NCBI GenBank assembly: GCA_024516155.1
Contig: JAJJXM010000023.1
Coordinates: 62,001 to 126,000, forward strand
Direction of reading: 5' to 3'
Length of the DNA: 64,000 nucleotides
Origin: Pyronema omphalodes
Lineage: Eukaryota > Ascomycota > Pezizomycetes > Pezizales > Pyronemataceae
A program made the translations under genes and the position numbers. Below, piece by piece: positions 45,898 through 58,300 of this stretch; the first letter of the stretch is position 1, and every line of letters begins with the position of its first letter. Under the pieces are notes generated by a model, which saw only the letters and a program-made list of their open reading frames with translations, had not been told where the DNA came from and did not search any database.

Positions 45898-48163
45898 TCA
45901 CACCGGAGAGCTTCTCAGCGATCCCCAAGCAAACGCTGGGCTCGCATGTGTGATGAAACAGTAAGGAAATAAACAATAATAAATACGCAAATGGAGGTTT
46001 CTGAGCTTATGATGATTCAATATCATCATGGGGATCACCTCAGTAATCTTGCCGAGGCAGCTAAACAGTGAGATGACCGAATAGCTCTTGGTCGCACTAA
46101 TCGGACCGCATTCCCGACTTTGCTATGATGGTGTCCTTTGCGACTTTCCAGCTCCGGTGGTGGCCGCCAAGTTATATTTCTCTGCAGATCCAGGGTATGC
46201 CACGTAAAGCTGATGCGCCGATGCTATCAGGAGGCTGAGCCGTTGCCTTCTCACAAAATTGGGAGGATTAAAACTTGCACAGAGGTCCTGAAGTTCACAA
46301 TTAAGTTACTTGGAACTAGCTCAGAATTACTAGTCTAAGTATTTTTGGAATTTCGGGCTAATTATGCACTTTGGGATTTTGGCATGAAAAGGGTCAGCAT
46401 GCATAAAATTAAGTTGATTGCTTCCCGTCTTTGATTGTGCTCATGTCCTATTTAATCTATTCCACTGTTATTTGTTTAACAGCATCAAATAAATTGTTTC
46501 ATTTTGGTAGGCGATTGTCATTCCAAAGAGATCTAGTAAATGGATTAATATTGTTTGGCAAATTCAAAAATTAGTCGATTGGAGCCCTCAGCTTTCTGAC
46601 TTGTCCCCACTCAACCACTACCATCCTTGAAACATGATTCGCAGTTTTTCAGACTTGGCACGTGGTGACAGCTGTAGCCGTGTTGATATTGCTATGATCT
46701 TCCAGATCGCAGTTGGTAGCAAGATCACTAAGTTTGTGTGCTGGTACATAGGGCATGGTGGTGTCGAGAGATCGGGGTTGAAAAAATCCGTACGACAACC
46801 ATAGTAACAGCTTGCAGGAACATAAAGTTCCACATTTCCCTAGGACTATGTCTACCATAAGATCGGTGCACCACTATTGCATGGCATTTTATGTCAGTGT
46901 TGTCCTGTGTTTTTGTTTCTTAGTTGAAGCCGTAGATGTTGTCACCAATCACGGTCTTTGACATCGATACCAACACCTATAACTACCACTATGCGCCAAG
47001 TCTGGCATTCGGAAATTTGGAACAAAGCCGTTACGGCGTACAAAATTAATCTATTGGATACTGTGTTATGTATCACTTCAAACTTCCGAACCTGTCACCA
47101 ACATCTCGCTCTCGCTCTCTACCGCACCTTACCGCACGGTTCCTATTTAACACCCAATTATTCATCTGTTGGATCTCCTACCATATGACCGCATATTCCG
47201 CCTTAGCTGAGCTGTTCTTTTAGAGAACTCGGACATATCCGAGCCCACTGGAGATGGCCAAGCGAAATCTATGAAGTTCATACAGTTCAGCCGCACAGGT
47301 ACAGCACCCATGAGAAATTCGACCATATCAAGATCGCATTCCTCAGTAAATGCAGCGAACAAGTGGCCCTTTCTCTACGGAGTTGTCGATCCCGTTGTCG
47401 ATAAGGAGCTCTTGTCAACCTAGCTGAAAAACTAGAAGTAGCGGAAACCCACATCCGACGCACTGTCGGCAATCTCCGTGGGATACTCCGGAGTCCGGAC
47501 ATAATTGAGCATCGGAACAACGGTGAAGTGACGTTGCATGTGTTCTGGAAAGAATTGATGGATTGGTAGCAAATCAATTTCGGGAAAAAGCCGGCGAGCT
47601 TTCGCATATTATAGGTCGTATACGAATACACGCAAAATTTTACCGACTGGGTAATTCCGTAAATATCTTGTGTTTTAGATTACGCTTCCGTAGAACACGA
47701 TCGTGTCTGATGGCTTTTGTTTACGATCTTAGATATCATGGTATTGTACAAAAATTAGCTATACTATAAGAAGTAAGTGTTCTTGTGAATCAAAAATACT
47801 TTGTTTATAATTATCCGGTGTGTCTAACAGACGATGTGGCCAACAAGCACTGAGGCTGGTCGCTGATATTTGAAAACCGAGAAGTTTGACGCCCATGCGG
47901 AGCGCGTGGCGCGTGCTGTCGCTTGCCGTTTGTGATATCTTGAATCTTGCTTCGGAGTGAGCGAAATCGATCGTATTAACTCCCCTGTTTCATCTTTGTA
48001 ATCACACTAGATAAACTGCACTAGACATGTGCTCTCTATATTTTAAAAAGATCCATCCGCGATACCTTCCACTTCCGAATCCTCATCACTGATAAATAGG
48101 CAATAGTCCTGGGACAATCTGCGCCAAAGCATCTCAATAAAGTATGCTGACGTCCCCAGACTG
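45898..48163. other. Decayed DNA, one possible ankyrin remnant
   Basis: No intact gene. On the minus strand around 47260-47420, ELLIDNGIDNSVEKG in one frame and HLFAAFTEECDLDMVEFLMGA in the next together resemble ankyrin repeats (LLDNGAD...G.T.L..A...GHLDIVEFLL), broken by one shift. The rest has only short frames. The last part is the upstream region of the P450 gene. Confidence 0.35.
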
Positions 48164-48172
48164 CATAAATAG
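48164..48172 (+). promoter_or_regulatory. TATA-like element before the P450 gene
   Basis: CATAAATAG, 47 bases before the ATG at 48220. It is the best TATA-like match in the upstream region; weak evidence only. Confidence 0.3.
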
Positions 48173-48219
48173 ATATCGCTAATTGTGATACATAAGAGCC
48201 GAAATCGTCCTTTGCGGGA

Positions 48220-50098
48220 ATGGCGCTAACCACTACGATACTCCTCCTCTCATTGTTCTATCTCCTGGTGTCTTTTACATATCGTCTCCTTCACAACATC
48301 TGGATATGTCGAAGAACCGGCTTGCCAATGGTGGTAATACCGCTACATCGGATGAATCCGATCGCTCTTCTCTCGAGGGACTTAGTAACCGGCATAATCA
48401 AACGGTTGCCATTTGGACTGGATAACTGGAAATATCTCCACTTCTTCTACCGTGATTGGGAGTTCCGGACCAAGTTCCAGCAGTTCGAAGAATACGGGGA
48501 AGTCTTCATGGAGGTTAGCTCCGGCGGGCGTGCCTGTTATATTGGCAGTGCAGAAGTTGCACTACAGGTTCTTCAAAGCAGAAATGGGTTTCTCAAAGAC
48601 ATTGATTTCTATAGTATGCGTTTGATTCCGTATCTAATGAATAAATTACTGATGAGTTACTTAGGGGTTGTTCGGGTCTATGGCGATAATGTCTTGACGG
48701 TAAGCAACGTTGTCAGACGACTATGAAAAACCTAACAAATGTTGCTAGACAGCAGGTCATCAATGGCGACACCAACGCAAGATAACATCCCGCTCTTTTA
48801 CAGAAGATGTCTACGAAACTGCTTGGACGGAAGGCCTTCTACAATCCTCTGCAATTATCTCCCAATGGATACAGGGGCAAATTCTTTCAGGGCCGGAAAA
48901 ATCAACTCCCGGAGGTTTCGTAGCACCTGCAACAAAGTCAATGGCTCTAAACCTTATATCGAAAGCGGGTTTTGGCGTATCACTACCTATGGTTGCTTCG
49001 AAGAGTCACGTAAATCATACAAAGAACAAGGCTAATATTGGCATCATGGATGATGCATATTTCTCCGCTGACTGGACACCCGCTGGACATACGCTGTCAT
49101 ATGCCGAAGCCCTGGATATGTTTTTAGAGAATATTGTCTTGGCACGCGTCATCCCGTTTGGCCTTCTTCGCCGAGGTAACAACTTCATGCGCAAACTTGC
49201 AGCTGCAAGCGACGATGTGGGGCTTTACATGAAAGAACTTGTGGCACGCGAGCGCTCAAAGCCTTCTACAACCTTACTTAACGCATTAGCTAATGATAAA
49301 GGTTTGCCTGAGCAAGAGGTCATCGGGAATCTCTTCATTTTTGCATTAGCAGGTTTGGATACAACTGCTAGTACGCTTCAATTTGCACTTTGTTTACTAG
49401 CACTCAACCAGGATGCGCAGGAATGGCTATATAGTGATATCAAAAAGGCTCTTGAAGGAGAAAGTGAAGACCCAGCGGAATGGAACTACAACCAGGTGTA
49501 TCCGAAGCTTGTCGGTTGTCTTTGTGTGATTGTAACTTCCCCGCATTCATCGTTCATGAACCATCACTGACAATATTACCAGCACGAAACTCTTCGGCTC
49601 CACCCAATTGTCTTGACTTTCCCTAAGACTACCGGCCCATCTCCTCAACCTATCGTATACAAATCCAAAACTTTCATTATCCCAGAAAACACGAATGTAT
49701 TTGTATCGACAACAGCTTTAAGTTATCATCCTTCGTATTGGGGCTCAACTCCATCGAAATTTACACCCCAGAAATGGGATGCTAGGGATCCCGATTCGGG
49801 GTGGGGGCATGGCATGGATATCATGCCAGGTACCCAACTTCGTCAGCCGGTGAAAGGTGCATGGGCAGCATTTTCGGAAGGGACTCGCAGTTGCTTGGGC
49901 AAAAAGTTTGCCCTAGTTGAAATGTGTGCATTCCTCGCCATTGTTTTTGGAAAGTACAGGATTACGATTGCCCCGAAAGAGGGAGAAACACAGGACATGG
50001 CACATGAGCGAGTAAAAAGAGTGATGTCGGAGAGTACTGCTTTGATTTCAGTGACTATGAGGGAGGATGTGGGAGTTAAAATTGAGAAGAGGGGTTAG
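48220..50098 (+). CDS. Cytochrome P450 monooxygenase
   Basis: Heme-thiolate monooxygenase, predicted on the ER membrane. Three exons: 48220-48699, 48749-49525 and 49583-50098, giving 590 residues. Intron 1 (GTAAGC...GCTAG) has a CCTAAC branch site; intron 2 (GTGATT...ACCAG) has CACTGAC; both keep the frame. Residues 1-22 form a membrane anchor. Hallmarks: I-helix AGLDTTAS (about 361-368) with the acid-Thr pair, ETLR (421-424) as the ExxR of helix K, and FSEGTRSCLG (516-525) with the heme-ligand Cys at 523. The usual FxPERW reads FTPQKW. Length is slightly above the common 500-550. Substrate and CYP family cannot be assigned; the SDR at 55.7 kb is the nearest possible partner. No defect is visible, in contrast to most of the window. 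Confidence 0.95.
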
Positions 50099-53000
50099 TT
50101 AAGGATAGTGCGTGTGCTCTGAGAAGTTTTCTTAATCAATTCATTGTATTGTAATTAGAGTTAGAGTTCATAATTCTTCGGAGCATTCAAGGCATTGCGG
50201 GTCCGTTTTCTGCGACCCCGAATTGAGAATGAAGTCCTGGTGAAGTTTACACTGGATATAGCACGTCTTAATTAGAAATCCAACTGCACTTGCGAGAGTA
50301 ATTTGTGAGTGACCAGCAGGAAGAAGAGAGGTGGCAAAAGGCCCAAGAAATTAAGTGCGGTGAGCGCTCTGGGGGCGGATTACAGCGAGACTCTAAGGTA
50401 ACAGCTAGAGCCTCGAAGTGTATTCATACTGTAGCATACGTCATAACATTAAAGTTGGGAACGTTCAAGAAATCAAATGAAATCAAATCGAACCAATTTG
50501 TGAGTGATACGTTGTGGTCAGTGTCAAAACAATACAGGGCTTCGCGATATCGAACCCGAGATCTTAGGCACAATGAGGATATAAGATTGATACGGGGGAT
50601 GGTATCTTTGTCTTGAAATAAAAAATCTGATTAACGAGAATGCTTAATACCGCCGCATGTTATTAGTGCTAATCATGACTGATGCGACAGTATCAAAACC
50701 TGGCTTCAATAATACCGCGCTCACAAAGAATTAGTGCTAGAAAAATAGTCAAATGTATTTTGCTTTTGAAATAACTTATCCAATATGCAAGTATAGCGTT
50801 GGATACTTGGTAGGGGCAGCTTGTGAAAGCTTTGACAAGGTCAACTGATGTCCTGAGATACTAAACATCGAGTGATCTCTGATGGGTTTGTGAAAGTGCT
50901 CATGGTCAGACGTAGGATGAGCTGGCACTTGGGAGGATAAAGAGAGACAGAATGATGGAAATGAGGACCTTATTGAGTGACATTGGATAACGAGCAAAGA
51001 TACCATCGACAGAATAAACATAACGAGGAGATGTGCGCTAAGGCAACATCCACCTCCACAAGCAGTCACAGCACAAAGCACGGCTCAACAGGCACTCTTT
51101 CACAGGGTTCATACTTTCATGCAGCTGTGGAGTTAGCCTACCGGTCTTTAGCACAGTTCTGTGCTGTCGCTCAATCAAACATCATCCCAATCATAATCTC
51201 TCCGAGTTTTTGTAATCCCGTTTTTCGCTCTACCGGAGAGGAATATTGACTCTCACGCAGGACTATCTTGATTTCTTACTGGACGGTGCCTATTGGAAGC
51301 ATTGGAAAAGTACGTAGCTAAAGCTACCCCGGATACATACATCTTGACAAATAAAATTTCCTTGAACTTGAGAAAACGGTTCTTGCAGCCATGAATTCGG
51401 TGAGCTCGGCAACTATTCGACGTTTAGCAGAAATAAGCTCGAGGTGGATTATATCATACCTTGAAGATTTTACTGAGGAGCAATGGAGTTATGGTGAGCA
51501 TAAGTATAACTCACACACAAGGGTACCAGATGTGTATTGGCATGTCATCATCTACTGTCACTCGCCTATGTTCATGTGCAATTAGGTATAATAACTTAAT
51601 GGAGCTACGCAGACCGCTTTCAATTGAAACCTCTAGCACTGTAAAATATGTGGCTTTCTAGCCTTACAGAATCAGAATATTTTCGTCCCCAATGGTTGCT
51701 TTTAGACCCTATTTTATCGTTCCTGGTGATCTCACATGATGTTTTTTCTTTGAGGGGTGTTATCACCCTATGATGCCACCCGTATTAAGCTTTATGTGTC
51801 ATATAAATCAATTTTTAGATTATTAGCGTGTTTGATATCTCATAAAATTAACTGGCACTTGGGAATTCCAGAGGAAGCAAACGTAAGAAGATGTCAGGGT
51901 GCCATGAATCAGAACATTCCATATGATTCATACACAGCAATAGCACAACTAGGGCTTCAATGGCTCCCTAAGAATAGATTAAAACCTTAAGATCTCTGCT
52001 ATAATTAATTTGATTATTATCATCAAAAAAAGATATTTTGTGCTTCATGGAAGGCCGATGTCCTGCCATTTGCAGTTATATTGGGGGGGGGGGGGGGGCG
52101 CTATGCGCAGTAACGTAGTTAATAGAGTGCCTGACGTGCCCTTTTATCCGAGTACAGGCATATACCGACAGATATTCAACATTCTTCAGTGTGTTTAAGA
52201 ATCAAATGCCATCAGAATTGCTTGATGCTATTGTAGGAAATAGTGTGGTATTTTTCCAACTCCATTAGGAAAATACGCATTTGGAAATTTGAGTGCTCTT
52301 GCATACAGTGCCTAACTCCGATCTTCTTAAATCAGATAGATATGGTGCTGAAATAAGTGCACAAAGATCGAATAGATGCGATTGAATCTTATCGCAGAAA
52401 TTCATTAGCTGATATAAGATCGCCCACTAGTGTGTAGCGGTCCATGCGTATTGGTACCCGTTAGATCCAACCCAAACTGATTTGAAGGTTGGGCCAGTCG
52501 GCCCCTAAAGCTTGAATACATATCACAATAAAATCAGACGCATCTCTGTATTACGAGAATTCGAGTTCCAAAAACGTTGTGCAAACACGTGGTGCTAAAA
52601 TGATCAAAGAAACCGCACATTTTTTTTTTAGCTCAATCAGAATTTAACACCCTATATTTAATGGTCGGTGGGAGGGCCACATGAGAGATTATTTTCTACC
52701 AGACACAGATAACCGATAGGATAAGATATGGGCATGGGTTGTGAATCGCGTACTCTTGTATGGTTCCGGCACCATAGCTCCTGAATAAACGCATCCTTCC
52801 ACCACAGAAAATACCAATCAAAGACGATCAAGCCAGTCCACGATTCTCTATGCATGTCGTCTAAAAGAGTGCTATCACTCGCAGCGAGCGCTTTACCCTC
52901 TTGATGTTAGTTGATCCTTACCCTCCTTTCTTGGCGTTAGAAAACTGCGTGCACATTCCTATGGGCAGGCTTCTGCGCTAAAGTGCTTCGAGCCCTGTCA

Positions 53001-55683
53001 AGCAAGGAAAATGTAGTCTTCATGTTTAAATCTAGTAGAACATACGTTCATGTACCTTCAATATCTATAATGCCATTAGTTACCGGTCTGTTGAATTGAT
53101 TTAAAAGTTTAGAGTCATAAACATTTGAGGTGCATGATTTACGTTATATTGAAACAATTTACAAATAACTATCTTGCCGCCCTACACATATTATTGCACT
53201 GCTGCTAGCATGAAGACCTCATCATATACGCTGCTATTACAATTGCCATTCACACCTTTCTTAGCGCTGGTAGTCTATAGCTTCATCTGCAAGCCTTTGT
53301 ATTACTTACGCCTTGATGGTCTTTCAGTATACAGTAGTTCTTGAAATCGTTCACTTCACCGCTTATGTTTTGTGCTGACGGTATCAATATATCACGACAG
53401 GAAATGGTTTGACAATACCGGGTAAGTTCGCCTGTCCATGCATTGGAGCAGGAATTTGGAAACGTTAGCCCGCGGAATGATGGTTCCGAGCCACTCGATT
53501 GTTTCGACAGCCGTAAGCACTTCTACATCCCGGTGGACATTGATACCAATATGTCCCTCTCAAAAATCTTCAATTGTAAACGCAACTTCAATCTTTGCAA
53601 ATCAATGAGTCAACGACTTCTACAAACTCAACACAATGAGATGCTCAGCCTATACACAACGGAAGTTGGTATTATAACTGTGTGGCTAAAAGTTGATAGC
53701 ATCATGATTATTTTAGGAATGACAAAGAGTGCAGAGATCATAGGGAGATCGTGGGGTTGGAGGGGCTTGGGCAGCCGAGACTCGATAAGGGGCTAAGCTA
53801 GATAAGTGACTTCAAGGCCATGAAGAGGATACTGAAAAAAAATCTAACTTATTTTGTAATGGTAATGAAATAAACGGCCCTGGTCCCGCGTAGCTTACAT
53901 GCTTCCAATACTGGAAATGTAATGTTACATGTGCAGGTTTTTTCGTATAGGTTTTCTCACGTACTCATAGAACACGTAACTTTACGGGGTTATGAAAACC
54001 CACACGGTAAATGTTTGATGCATGGTAGATTACTCGTGTATGCCGAATTTTGTGGCCGTAATGTGTCCATTGCCGAAGTAGTTTTAGGAGAAGGGAGGCG
54101 TTGAAACTGGGCTGGCTTTGGCGGTGGTGTTTGCGGAGAATTATGGCGTTACTTCTGTTTGTTCGGTTTCATTTCTTGTTTCATATTTGTGTAACCGTTT
54201 GGACTCAAAAACTTCTCCTTCTTTTTCCGCTTTACCTTCATTTTTTATTGATGTAATTCTTGACGTCTCTGCTTGTGTGTTGTGCGCAAAAATCTCAATA
54301 CTACTGGAGCATTACACCACATCCAGGTGCAACGTTAAATAAGCTTTTCCTCCTCGCAATGGAGCGGTGACGTCACCTATAATGATAAACAGAACCCTTA
54401 CTCAACGTATGTAGTCACATGGCTGGAGTCGTTTAAGTTTCGAAACTTGATTTTTGATATTAATTGATTCCCATGGTTCTCCTCTGATGACTACAGTGAA
54501 GATACTAGTAAAAGTGCAAGTGTCGAAATTCTACCAAGAAGTGAAATATGTCGGCTTGTGGCATAAATTGCACGATGGAATGCGATTCAAAACTAATGTC
54601 GGCTTGTATACTGTAAATTACTGGATGTATGATACGCGATGACTGCTAACAAAGCCACGCAGTTTCTGTTGAATATACACTTGTTGAAGTGAGGGCAAAT
54701 ATCTCTGAGATAAGAACAACGTAGATCATGCAGGATGCATCCGCCTAGAGCCTGAATTGGTAGGATGCCCCCGGACTCAATTCTTATGCAGGATACCCCT
54801 CGCTTAAATTAACGCTGCCGCACATTCTCAACGTTCCGCTTACGGCCCGACTTAGCAAAAGAACCCCAAACCCTTCCTTCACAACTCAGATGTGAATGGC
54901 CGCTTTCAAGTCCTAAAACTTGGCAAATTCTTGTCCTAGGAGTACAAGGGTATCAGGGGATACTCAGCCAGCCTCAGCGACATTTACATTGTTGCTCCGT
55001 TTCTGTGGTAGAAGAAATGCTTGAATAATGTGGGGAAAGACTTTTTTTGGTAGACTGAAGATTGTATTCAATAACGGTATAAAAGAATCTTTTGCACAAG
55101 AAAGAAACCCCCACGTTGTGGCGGTAAAATGGGCGGCAGCGCTAATCAACGCGGCAGCACGGGGGCTATGTTGCATAGTTTCTGAGCCCGAGGGTATCCT
55201 ACAAATTTCGGATCTGAGCGAGGGCATTCTGCATAATTTCCGGAACTCCTATTACCGCAAACCTTAACGTGTTTGAAGATCTTGACATGAGATCCCATCA
55301 TCGACGACTGCAGATCATAGGGCCATCAATGAAAACGGTAATTCCGACTGGTCAGAATTTCCAGACGTAATAATTGCTTTGTTTCGACAAATTCGGCTTA
55401 GTAGAGCCAATATGGACGTGAACAGGTCAATACTCAAGATGCTACCTCGATATATGTGAATTGTGAAAATATTTATGTAGCCAGTGGTCCCCTCTCGAGA
55501 TACCTGAATATATCTTCTCAAACCAACAATTTCTTGACACTTTCCAACTTGCAATCCATCGACATCATCCTCTTGCTGGTATCTCCATACTTTAACTGTC
55601 TTCCGCTGCTCTATACTACTTTAACATCCACTTTCGAATAACCTACGAATCCACCTCATATATCTTCCAATTATCTGGACCCA
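50099..55683. other. No convincing gene between P450 and SDR
   Basis: Five and a half kilobases with only fragments. An ATG at 53211 opens MKTSSYTLLLLQLPFTPFLA, a hydrophobic stretch like a membrane anchor, but a stop follows 45 codons later. A 117-codon + frame at 53443-53796 (DSRKHFYIPVDIDTN...) has no known motif. A GATATCGAACCCG motif at 50548 resembles a tRNA B-box on the minus strand but does not fold as a tRNA. G16 lies at 52083-52098. No synthase, transporter or regulator gene is visible. Confidence 0.5.
52083..52098. repeat. G-run of 16
   Basis: Uninterrupted run of 16 G on the + strand. Confidence 0.95.
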
Positions 55684-56574
55684 ATGGCTTCATCCAAAGA
55701 AAACCGAGTTGCTGTCATTACTGGAGCATGTTCTGGAATTGGTCTAGCACTCACCAAAAACCTCATTAGCCGTGGCTGGCGGGTAGCTCTCGGTGATATC
55801 GAATCCTCCGGCGGAGTCCATTTGATTTCTTTATTTCCTGTTGGATCAGCAATCTACGTTGAAACCGACGTCACATCTTGGGAATCCCAATCCGCACTTT
55901 TCCGTGCTGCATACGAAAAGTGGGGTCGTATTGACTTCCACATTGCCAACGTCTGTGTCGGTGACCGAGAGAATATTTTCCCCAAGAGAAATACCATCGG
56001 TGGTCATTTTCAAGCTATACAGAAACCCAATCTTCGAGCATTTGAGGTTGATCTTACGGCAGTCATTTATGGAACCTTTTTAGCATTGCATTATTTCAGA
56101 CAGTCACCTGGACGAGGAGGCCGAATTATTCTGACAACCTCTTTAGCGACACTCTTTTCGTTGTCCGTTGCTCCACAGTATATCATTGCCAAACATGCGG
56201 CGGCATTGATCAAAAGTCAGCTGATGGGATGGACGAAAAGCATGGCCCCCAACTTGGCGAGAGAAGGAGTTACGATCAATGCAATTCTTCCAGGAATGTT
56301 GCCCAAGCATCTCATGGCAGAGCGTTCACCAAAATTCCCAAAGGAGCTTATGAGTCCCTTAGGGCCTGTCTTGAATGCTTTCAACATGTTCATGGAGGAA
56401 CCTGCACTGAATGGAGTATGTGCGGAATGTTCATCCAGTGACGTGTACTTTGCGGATTTGTCACAGTTTTCTGAGGCAGATAGGGAGATGATGGATAAGG
56501 GTAGGAAGCAGGCAGTTGCCAGATTCGATGGAAAACGGGCAGGCAAGGAATACGTAGTACGGAGCCAGTTATGA
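55684..56574 (+). CDS. Short-chain dehydrogenase/reductase, 15-PGDH-like
   Basis: NAD(P)-dependent oxidoreductase, 296 residues in one exon. The start MASSKENRVAVITG places the Rossmann glycine motif TGACSGIG at residues 13-20. The catalytic set is present: Ser153 in ILTTSLAT, Tyr166 and Lys170 in QYIIAKHAA, and an LPG turn follows TINAI. NLRAFEVDLTAVIYGTFLAL and the LNGVCAECSSSDVYF tail match the fungal proteins annotated as 15-hydroxyprostaglandin dehydrogenase-like. The natural substrate is unknown. Two oddities: the conserved NAG after beta-4 reads N-V-C (89-91), and about eight extra residues (ALIKSQLM) sit between the YxxxK helix and GWTKSMAP. The frame is intact, so an altered but working enzyme is possible. 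The P450 5.6 kb to the left could be functionally linked. Confidence 0.92.
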   Translation: MASSKENRVAVITGACSGIGLALTKNLISRGWRVALGDIESSGGVHLISLFPVGSAIYVETDVTSWESQSALFRAAYEKWGRIDFHIANVCVGDRENIFPKRNTIGGHFQAIQKPNLRAFEVDLTAVIYGTFLALHYFRQSPGRGGRIILTTSLATLFSLSVAPQYIIAKHAAALIKSQLMGWTKSMAPNLAREGVTINAILPGMLPKHLMAERSPKFPKELMSPLGPVLNAFNMFMEEPALNGVCAECSSSDVYFADLSQFSEADREMMDKGRKQAVARFDGKRAGKEYVVRSQL

Positions 56575-58300
56575 TCGGAATGTTGTGTACATAAATTAGC
56601 TGTATAGGAAGGAGTTTCTTTTCTTTTTTTTCTCTTATATTTGAATCTATTTGAGTTATATTTACTCTATTCGACTATCATTCTTTAGATTTAAAGTTTT
56701 CCTACTTGGGATGGAATTTGAGAATTCCAAGTTATTCTTTGTGCTTATGATATCATATTGATGCTGTAGGTATCCCAATTCACATCACCGTGCAGCCAAT
56801 ATCTTCGGTTGCGTAATGCACATTTTTATATCAGTTTGTGGAGAAAAAGTGACGTGCATATGCAGGTAATGATGTGCAAACCGGTGGGCTGTGGTGTTAG
56901 GTGATCTGTATATTCCTGCACTTTTCAATATACCCGCTGATGTAGGAGTTCCAGTACCGCGCCCATGTTTTAAGGCTAACCATACAAAGCGGTTGCAGCG
57001 GAAGCACGGTAAATCTTGTCTTATAATTGTGTTCACCCAGTTTGTACGGAATATTTCAGAAAAAGTCTGCATCACTCATTACAATTGAGAGTTAAAGACC
57101 CTTAGTTACACCTATAACAACCTTTACCTCTGTGGTAATAATAGTATGTAGGCGTGGGATAAAGGTGCAAGTTGGTATGGCTGATGCAATTCTCCCTATA
57201 CGTAACGCGCCAGTCAGCGGTAAAACATTACGATATCTCACTTCGTTACTAAACAAACAGCCGTGAAAGAAAAAAAACAAAAGAAAAAAAATCTCCCATC
57301 AATCTATGCAAGCCAACTCGGCTACCATTATGGCATTATCCATCCACATAAGCCAATCGATTCTAATTGCCTCCAGTTGCACTTGTATCTTCACCCGTGA
57401 TAATAGAAGCATCCCCCCTTGAATTGTGTTATCGTCTTACAGCGAGTGCAATCATCTACCATCTGCCGAAAATCATCTTGACCAACCAGGTTTTAACAGA
57501 AATCCACAGATGCACAGCCCATCTTATAATTCAGCCACGATCCGTTACGTTACATCCAAATATTTGCCTTTCAGTAAGCAATGGATCGAAACCTATATTG
57601 CCCTCTCAGAATTAAGCCTTCTGTTATCGATTGGTAAAACAATATAAGAGGCCCGATATTAAGCCCCCGTGGCAGCCCGGCGCCCTAGGCAATGACGGGA
57701 CCATCGATTGTAAAAAGCTCCGAATCCGAAATAATATCCGTAGTGATAAGGCTGTAGATGTTGGGATAGTTCAAGGCATACGTAGCATATATTGGATCCA
57801 CCAACGCCACCCTACCTAATTAAATCGTTGTTAAGTCTTACTAACCTTCGCAGGCAGTACGTACGATCCTCGGATTCGCCATAACAATACGAGATTTTCG
57901 TCAAAATTTGTCAAGGTTTTAATTCATTTTTTGGTTTATAAGAATGTTGAGGAACTTCCCATAAGGCTATACCAATGCTCTAGTAACAATCTTGCTATGG
58001 CGTTTTATAATCACGAGTACATCGTGGTGGTAGGAAGGTTATGGTTGTCATTCGCTAGAAAGTTTCGTCTGACTCAGAATATCCGATCCTCTGCCGCCAT
58101 TGCTGCTTACTGATGGTAACGGCGGAGATTTTCGCATTTACCCAGGTATTGTGTTACGGTCCCCGTTTCTAGCCGTCGGTCAAATTATATCACCAAGCCA
58201 CCATTCTGTGCCAAATTATGAATACTAAACACAAACCAAATAAAAAACGAACACCTTATGCTTGATAAACCATTTCACTTTTATCTATTCCAGTAACCTT
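56575..58300. other. Intergenic, no gene seen
   Basis: The 3' flank of the SDR is T-rich (TTTCTTTTTTTTCTC about 56619). The rest has short open frames on both strands without recognised motifs. The right end is the 3' flank of the next gene, which reads towards it. Confidence 0.55.

Noticed and set aside
48036..48233. Minus frame upstream of the P450
   Set aside because: It overlaps the P450 start and promoter and has no motif; most likely a chance frame.
53211..53796. Membrane-anchor-like start at 53211 plus the 117-codon frame at 53443 as a second P450
   Set aside because: No ExxR, heme-binding or I-helix motif in any frame; the frame stops after 45 codons.
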